From Posidonia oceanica (taxonomy: Eukaryota; Streptophyta; Magnoliopsida; Alismatales; Posidoniaceae): a DNA stretch of 64,000 bases. The notes under the pieces were generated by a model, which saw nothing but the letters and a program-made list of their open reading frames with translations, ran no database searches and had not been told where the DNA came from. The stretch covers positions 30,806,001-30,870,000 of the forward strand of contig JAZBRS010000049.1 of NCBI GenBank assembly GCA_037176725.1, given 5' to 3'. Of this stretch, positions 57,690 through 64,000 are shown piece by piece. The position numbers were made by a program, and so were the translations under genes. The first letter of the stretch is position 1; every line of letters begins with the position of its first letter.

Positions 57690-60600
57690 GAGAAAAGCCT
57701 CACGGTGTTCAGAAGAGGAGTGTATAAGGTCCCAAATGGAAATATCGGCTTTAACCCTCCTAAGCTAGGAAGTGATGTCAGTTTTGTGGTGCGGCTTTCT
57801 GGCAGTAGGAGAGGGTGCTCTAGGAGTTGGCTCTACCGGACTAGGTGCAGGGGGTTGGCTTGATGCTGGGGGTGCTGCAGGCTGGCTAACAGGTAGGGGT
57901 GCTACTAGCTGGCTTGCTGGTGGAGGTGCAGCAGGTGCTAGACGACTGGGCCTTACCACCGGTGTTGTGGGCTGGTATACCCTCCCCGATCGCGTGACTT
58001 CTGCGTACGTTTCCGTGGCATAGTTGTAGGGCACGCGATGGAGGTCCCAGGTTAAGTTAATAACTACTGGGGCCTATGCTGCGAGCACATGAGGGGCTAC
58101 CGGAGGGTTGGCTGGGTAATAGGGCGAGGGGTGCTAGTGCTGGTAGGTTGCTGGAGGCCCTGGCTGAGACCAGGCTAACAGGCTGACTGGGGACCTACCT
58201 AAATAGGAGGCTGGGGTTTGGGCCTGCGGTCTGGCTTGAAGGTGTACAGGGGCAGGGGCCTAAGGATGCATGGTAGGGCGAGCGGCAGAGCGCCCCGGCC
58301 TAGCACGCGGTCGGATCATATGAACTCCCGACTCGGAGCCAGCAATGGCTGCACGATACAGAGCTAGAGGAAAGGGCTCCGAGACATCATGAATGAGCTC
58401 AAAGGGGTCCACCACAGACATAGTAGGCCCGGAGGGGGAGAGAGAGTAGATTCCCGAGGTCTCCATGCCTTCCAGATTGGGATGTTCCGGGAGAGGCTGG
58501 TGGACAATGCTGGGATGGGGGGATGCTAATGCTGATGCAGGGGCTAATGCTGATGAAGGAGCAGAAGAAGGTGCCTCGTGCGTGTGGATCGAAATCGTTC
58601 CCGATTCGATCAGGTTCTGGATGGTGTCCCGCAAAGTGAGGCAATTGTTCGTCGAGTGCCCAGGGGCTCAATGAAAGTCACAAAAAAGGTACGCCTTATG
58701 CTAATGCGGAAGTGGATTTGGCAAAGGGAGAGCCTCGAGAAACCTTAGAAATGTCGCAACCTTGGGGAGGACGGCAGTTAATGGCTCCACCAATGGGGTG
58801 AATTGACGCCGTGGTCGCCTTGGCCCCTGGGGCTGTGCTTGCCGGACCGGTGCAGCAGGATACACCGGTTGGGCGGTGGTGGTGATTTGTAGTGTGGGAG
58901 GTGCCCTAGGTGCTGGTGCATAAACTACTTGATGCGGGGGAGGCCGAACCGCCAGCTGAACAGGCACAGGCGCGGGGTCGACGTAGGCAACAGCAGGCTT
59001 CAGTGAGTCCTTCTTCTTGGGCCGGCTGCTGGTGGTGCCACTGTTGTTGCTGCTGGTATTGCTGCTGGCGTTGTTGCTGTTGCTGCTGGTGGTGGCCTAC
59101 TTGGCAAACGCAGAGAGCGCCGGGAAGTTGCCACTCCGTAGCGAACTCTCCACGCAGGTGCCAGCCTGAATCAATGCAGAGAAGGTTGTGATAGGTTGAA
59201 TGCTGAGCAGAGCCCCGACAGCGGGCTGCGCACCCCCAACCACAATCTCGAGGGACTCCTCGTCAGAGGGTCCATCTCGAACCTACGAAGCAAGTGCATG
59301 CCAGCAGCCGACATACTCCCCGAACGGCTTGCCGGGGTTCTGCTTTAATGCGACCAGGTCCGCACGCTTAGGGACCAGGTCCAAGTTGAAGGAATATTGT
59401 CCCAGGGACGCCTGGCTGAGATCATTCCATGTCTTAATGCTGGCCATATCAAGTGAGGTGAACCACTTGAGTGCAGGGCCACTTAGACTTTTCTAGAACA
59501 AACGGATTAGCAACCTCTCGTCAGCCTGGATCTGAGTGAGATCTCCACAGTATGCCTTCAGATGTGCTATTGGGCAGCCTCTACCATTATATTTTTCAAA
59601 TACCGGGATGCGGAACTTCGGGAGGAGTACCGCCTCTAAGAAGTAATAGAGGTCCCAAAACTGGTAAGACTGGTGGTCTGTACCCTGCACTTGTCAAAGT
59701 GCTTTCTCCAGAACGGCAAACCTGTCGTCGTTGGATTCTGGAGCTGCTACCAAAGGAGGTGGTACAGTAGGGGCAGGGGCCACATACGCCACATAAGATG
59801 CACCGAGGTGCTCCTCTAGGTCAACCATCACATCGCCTGGTGGAGCGACGGGATGGGCAGCGTATCCGTGCAGGTGTGTTGTGTGTGCAGGCATGTATGC
59901 AGGGGTAGGGTATTGCTGATGTAGGGGGTATGAATAACTAGCATGCTGAGCAATAGGTGATGCAGAGTGCTGGAGCATCAACTGCTGCACCAGCACGGTG
60001 CCAGGCTGCTGGCCAGAGGGATGCTGTGCTCCGATCAGTCCTACGGACTGACCACTAGGTGCCAGAGGAGGATGCTGTGCAGGGTGTTGTGCACATGCAG
60101 GAGGCAGAAGCTGGGCCCCCATCGCCTAAGCAGTGAGTAGCTGAGGCGATGGTCTGGGCAGGGGAGCAGAGGGGAATGCCTGCGATGCGAGAGTAGGTCG
60201 CAGCGGAGCCTCGAGAGCAGCAGGAGTAAATGAGGGGCGGAGAGATAGAGCCATGCCCTACAGTCTCTGGGCAGTCTCCATCAGCTGCTGATACTGCATC
60301 TCAAGGGACCCGTCAGTAGGTATGCTGAGTTGCAGGATCGGCAGAGGACCGGAATCAAGCGGCTGGGACACAGATTGTCCAAGAGGCAGAGGTCCTAAGG
60401 CGTAATTCGCCGCAGCAGGGTGAGTGCCAAAAGTGACATCACCCTAGGGAGGAGGAGTCAGCGGTGTCTCCAGAGTGCGGGCGGCGGTTACCAAGACAGT
60501 CTCGGCAACCAAGTCCGGCAGAGCCTGCCACTGCCCCACAGAATAGGAGGGAGGCAGCTGTACCAGAGAAGGAGACGCCGACACAGAAGGAGTCAATGCA

Positions 60601-60698
60601 TGAGCCGAAGGGACCGAAAGAGGGGCCGCCTCTGGGGCAACAGGGACCTGCGAGTCACCAACAAACTGGACCATCGCTGACCGAGAACGGGTGATCAT
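57690..60698 (-). pseudogene. gag: gag polyprotein of element D (about 13 stops, no frameshift)
   Basis: The start is ATG 60698 (MITRSRSAMVQFVGDSQVP). The N-terminal third is rich in Pro, Ala, Gln and His. The capsid region includes YYFLEAVLLPKFRIPVFEKY and SLSGPALKWFTSL (about 59400-59690). A zinc-knuckle-like motif with the same CX2HX4HX4C spacing as A and C lies at about 58640-58690 and contains a TGA. The linker after it is Pro/Ala/Ser-rich and leads into the protease region after a TAG near 57762. Eleven of the stops are TAG, the other two TGA. Confidence 0.8.
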
Positions 60699-61852
60699 AG
60701 GGCTACAAGCAGGGGCAAGAAGGTGAATCCTAGGAGGAGTTATGTTCGCTAAAGCGAAGTAGCTCGGAAGGGGGGATGATCAGAAGCAGGGGTCGCAACA
60801 GGGGCGTCAGTAAGAGAAGGCACTCGAGCTCCAGCTAAGGAACTCACTGACAGTCCTCGGTGCGAAAGGCAAACAAATGACAAGGGGTTAGAACCCGAAA
60901 GTAAAAGCAAATGTTTTGATGTATGATATGAATGCAAATGTATGCTTTCTAGCATGCTCTCCCTCACCAATCTAGGGTGTCCTAGTAGGCAGTCTACTTC
61001 GGACGCTCGGGGGTGTACGGGTCACCAACTCAAGCTAGAAAAAAGCAGGTCCTACATCTTAAACCCGGCCCAAAGCTCAGGTGGTGACGTAGTGGTGCGT
61101 AGGTGGCCTTGACCTTGCCAGAAGCATGGGTGGTACCCTCTACTAACACCGACGCGACCCCCTGACAAGGGGGACAGACCGATCTATTTACACCACGCCA
61201 AAGCGTTGGGGGCAAGAGACCAGGACTATCCTTCTCAGACTATAGGTGGACTCAGATGAGAAGAATGCATGCCCTATATGATGCTTTATGCAAATGCTTC
61301 GCGTTTTATCTTGCGTATTTTATTAACTCAAGGGGGTGCAGGTGAGTTTGTAGTCTCTAGTTGCTCCTAGAGGTTCTTTTTACTTGTTGTTTTAAGTTAG
61401 CCTTGGGGGAAGCAATCAGTCTCTAATTGTCCTTAGGCTTAATGCAAAAGGGGAAGAAAATCACCCAAACATGGCAAGCAGACAACACACATCATAGCAA
61501 AAGGCATGGGCATGGCATGTGTATGTGTGCGTGAGCATGATAGTGAAAGAAAAACACTTATCATAGCAAAAAGCAGGTATGCATAGCATGTGCAGGTGCA
61601 GTGGCATTGCATTGGTGTAAAAGGAAGCATTCATCACTCAAAAGGCATGCATGGTGTGCCAAGCAAGTATTTAGACATGTGATGCAGGCAAATGAAGCAG
61701 CACAGGCAATCATGGCATAAAGCAGGTAAATAAACAAGCAAGCAGGTAAGCAAGCAAGGCAGACGAAAGCAAAAGGCAAGCAAAACACAAAAGCAAGAGG
61801 CGAGAAGGCCAAGGCGAAAGCCGGAGTACTGTCTCCCCAGTGGAGTTGCCAC
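60699..61852 (-). promoter_or_regulatory. Leader and PBS of element D
   Basis: The PBS is at 61831-61852: on the - strand, directly after the LTR, GTGGCAACTCCACTGGGGAG, a good match to the Tat/Ogre type. The rest of the leader (about 1.1 kb) has GCAAGCAAG-like words at 61730-61800 and no supported gene or purine tract before gag. Confidence 0.75.
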
Positions 61853-64000
61853 TGTAGTAATCCTGAATTCTGATCGTCCATGCATGTTACCAAAGCTTGC
61901 GTGCACCGATCAAAATAGGCTCACTATATGCGACTGGATCCGAGGGAAGAAACTCGACTCGGAAACGCTGGCAAAAGAAAAGAAAAGAAATGATAAGACA
62001 AAATCGGAGTCGCCACCAGGTCTATTGAATTGGAAGACAAGGAAAACCAGGGGTAATGCATGAAAAGACATGCAAAACCGGATGCAAAGAGGGGCAAAGG
62101 GATGCAATGCTAAGCTAAGCTATGCTATGCTATGCTATGACTCATGCCTAGGATAAAGGAAAAGGTCGATGCGAGCCAAGAGAAAGGGCAAGGACTCCTG
62201 TTACGCACGGGAAAGGTGTTAGGCACCCCCGATACGTCCGAGAGTCGGTCTGTCTTAGGCAATCTCGCGCTAATGCAGGGAATTGCTAGCCTAATGCCTA
62301 AATGCCATGGATGCCTACCTGCTACACATTGGAAATAAACGTGCTATCTATATGCTCAGCCATGCTACTAGTGTTCCGAACTGGGCGAACCCTGGTTCGT
62401 GAGAACTCCTAAGCAGTAAGCATCACAGCCCTAAATACAAATGCAGGCGATAAAGCAAAACTACGGGGAAACCAAGCAATGCAAGTGACATGCAAGCGAT
62501 AAAGCAAAGCAGGTGCGGAAAATGGTGCGAAAATGCATAAAACAATGCGAGGCACAAAAAACGAGGCAAAGAACGAAAAACGATGCAACAGGGCGCAGAA
62601 AACTATGCAACGGAGCAGGGAACGATGCAAAATGCGGAAAACGGGGCAAAGCGGGATGCAAAACCAAAACAAAGGGGTGGGCAACATGCATGGGGGTTGC
62701 AGCAAGCCAAAGAAGCAAAAAAAGCAGAAAACGGCAAGCGAAGCGAAATCGACGTTTTTAAAATGGCTGTCAGCCATCTGCAAGCATTGGACACTGGCAA
62801 CACCAGCGTCCAACGTTGGATGCTAGCATTGATGGCGTCCAACACCTGCTGGAGGTAAACAGCATACAATTTTGGAAAAGCAATGCAATCTAGCTACATG
62901 GATGCAATACAGATGCAAGGATGCAACTAAATGGGTGCAGGAGATGCAGGTCTCACCTAACAGAAGATTACAAGAGGAATCAGAGCAAGGAGCAAGCCAG
63001 AATCAAGGATTAAAGCAAGCAGGTTGTTGGACGCCTGTAGGCTGGGCGTCCAACGTTAGACGCCAGAGGGACAAGCGTCTAACACAGGCCAGATAACAGA
63101 GGAGAGAAAGGAGCATACTAAAGCAAAATAAAAATAGGGATCATGCATTTGGGCTACTAGAGGTGAGCATGGGGCAAACAAGCAAACAAGGGGAGCAAGA
63201 AAAACAATCAGACCTTACCTGTCACTTGTGCCAGGTTAGAGACACAACCAGGGTGTTGGACGCGAGCTAGGCCGGCGTCCAATGTTGGACGCCTGCACCA
63301 GCAGCGTACAATGCTCTAGGAGGCACAACACACAAAGAAACATGCATAAAATAGCAAATAAATTAAAGGAAGCTAAAGAACAGTTGCAAAGGAAGCTAAG
63401 CATACATGGTAAACACTGAAATCATATAAACGAGCAAGATCAGAGCATTATACGAACATCCAAAAGCAAACAGAGGGGGCTAGGACGTTAGACGTTGGAG
63501 CCAGCAGCGTCCAACGTTGGACGCTGAAGGCTCTGGCGTCCAACGCCCACAGCATGCAAGCTTACCTGTGCTAAGGGGGAGCTCAGCTCTAAAGCCCACC
63601 TATATGCATGCAAACATGCTGATGGCATAACAGAGCAAGAAAAGAGTATTCAACAAGCATGGCAAGCATTTGATCCAAGAGAGGCAGATAGAAAGAGAGC
63701 ATGCATGGAAATAAAGGACAAAACTTGCAAAAAGGAGCATGCAACTTAAGAAGATCTTAGCAAACCTAAGCATGGTTGCCATAGGGGGCCAAACATCTCT
63801 AAGCAAACGTAGAACATGCATAAACATCAAAAATAAGCATGGTACAAGCATGGCAGCAAGTTATAGCAAACCTAAGCATGGTTGCCATAGGGGGCCAAAC
63901 ATCTCTAAGCAAACGCAGAACATGCATAAACATCAAAAATAAGCATGGTACAAGCATGGCAGCAAGTTATAGCAAATAGAGGTGTTGGACGCCGAGTGAA
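61853..64000 (-). repeat. 5' LTR of element D, truncated by the window end
   Basis: It aligns with 42321-44341. Differences include a TATGC repeat shorter by two units and a 106-base tandem duplication (first copy from 63759, second from 63865) absent from the 3' LTR. Hairpin cassettes recur at 62786-62845, 63023-63083, 63253-63312 and 63484-63545, and a fifth starts at 63983. Confidence 0.9.

Larger units (their letters stand above)
42321..64000 (-). mobile_element. Element D: very large Tat/Ogre-like retrotransposon, nearly complete
   Basis: Read on the - strand: 5' LTR (61853 to beyond 64000), PBS 61831-61852, leader, gag-pol 60698-51492 in one frame, a noncoding part, a PMD-like gene 49977-48775, a tandem array 48250-46240, PPT about 45800 and 3' LTR 45795-42321. 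The two LTRs align from their inner ends with a divergence I estimate at 3-4%. It is the innermost and probably the youngest insertion of the nest. Confidence 0.9.

Noticed and set aside
51492..60698. Reassigned genetic code or programmed TAG readthrough throughout D
   Set aside because: Other elements in the same window show the same decay with TGA, TAA and frameshifts as well; methylation-driven C-to-T change explains it without a new code. Left open only as a test.

Overview
This is repeat-rich plant nuclear DNA, probably from a flowering plant with a large genome. I see no ordinary host gene, rRNA, tRNA or CRISPR array. Almost every base can be placed in one of five nested Ty3/gypsy LTR retrotransposons that look like the Tat/Ogre branch. 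The signs are LTRs opening TGTAGATA, PBS words of the TGGCGA type, a G-patch after the protease, two successive RNase H domains, and plant mobile domain (PMD)-type cargo genes near the 3' end. The species cannot be named from the sequence.

Layout, left to right. Element A (1-8106, + strand, left end outside the window) is a gag-only, non-autonomous element: 5' LTR tail, PBS, purine-rich leader, broken gag, long noncoding 3' part, PPT and complete 3' LTR. Element E (8107-16292, read on the - strand) is the host of the nest. Its visible part is a 3' region with a 44-bp tandem array, then two PMD-type genes on the + strand. Element B (16293-32230, - strand) is inserted inside the second PMD gene of E. 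It has a 3' LTR, a 6.3-kb cargo with two intron-containing PMD-type genes running antisense to it, and a decayed pol. Element C (32231 onward, + strand) is inserted in the first protease domain of B and carries LTR, PBS, gag, two protease-like domains, G-patch, RT, RNase H and the start of integrase. Element D (42321-64000 and beyond, - strand) is inserted in the integrase of C. It has a 3.5-kb 3' LTR, a hairpin-rich 120-bp array, a sense, intronless PMD-like gene, a full gag-pol in one uninterrupted reading frame apart from about 29 stop codons, a PBS, and most of the 5' LTR.

The most striking unexplained pattern is a family of short hairpins with conserved arms and variable loops. Arms are GTTGGACGC/GCGTCCAAC in C, D and E, and TTAGTCGCC/GGCGACTAA in A and B, linked by intermediates such as GTTAGCCGC. 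They cluster upstream of TATA boxes in the LTRs, upstream of cargo genes, and in the RNA leaders, across elements whose other noncoding sequence is unrelated. Together with the repeated occurrence of PMD cargo this suggests a shared regulatory module; that link is inference.

The coding regions are all decayed. Most nonsense codons are TAG at positions where related elements have glutamine, as expected from C-to-T change at methylated CAG (CHG) sites. The positions given come from reading by eye; exon borders, array copy numbers and divergence values are estimates.
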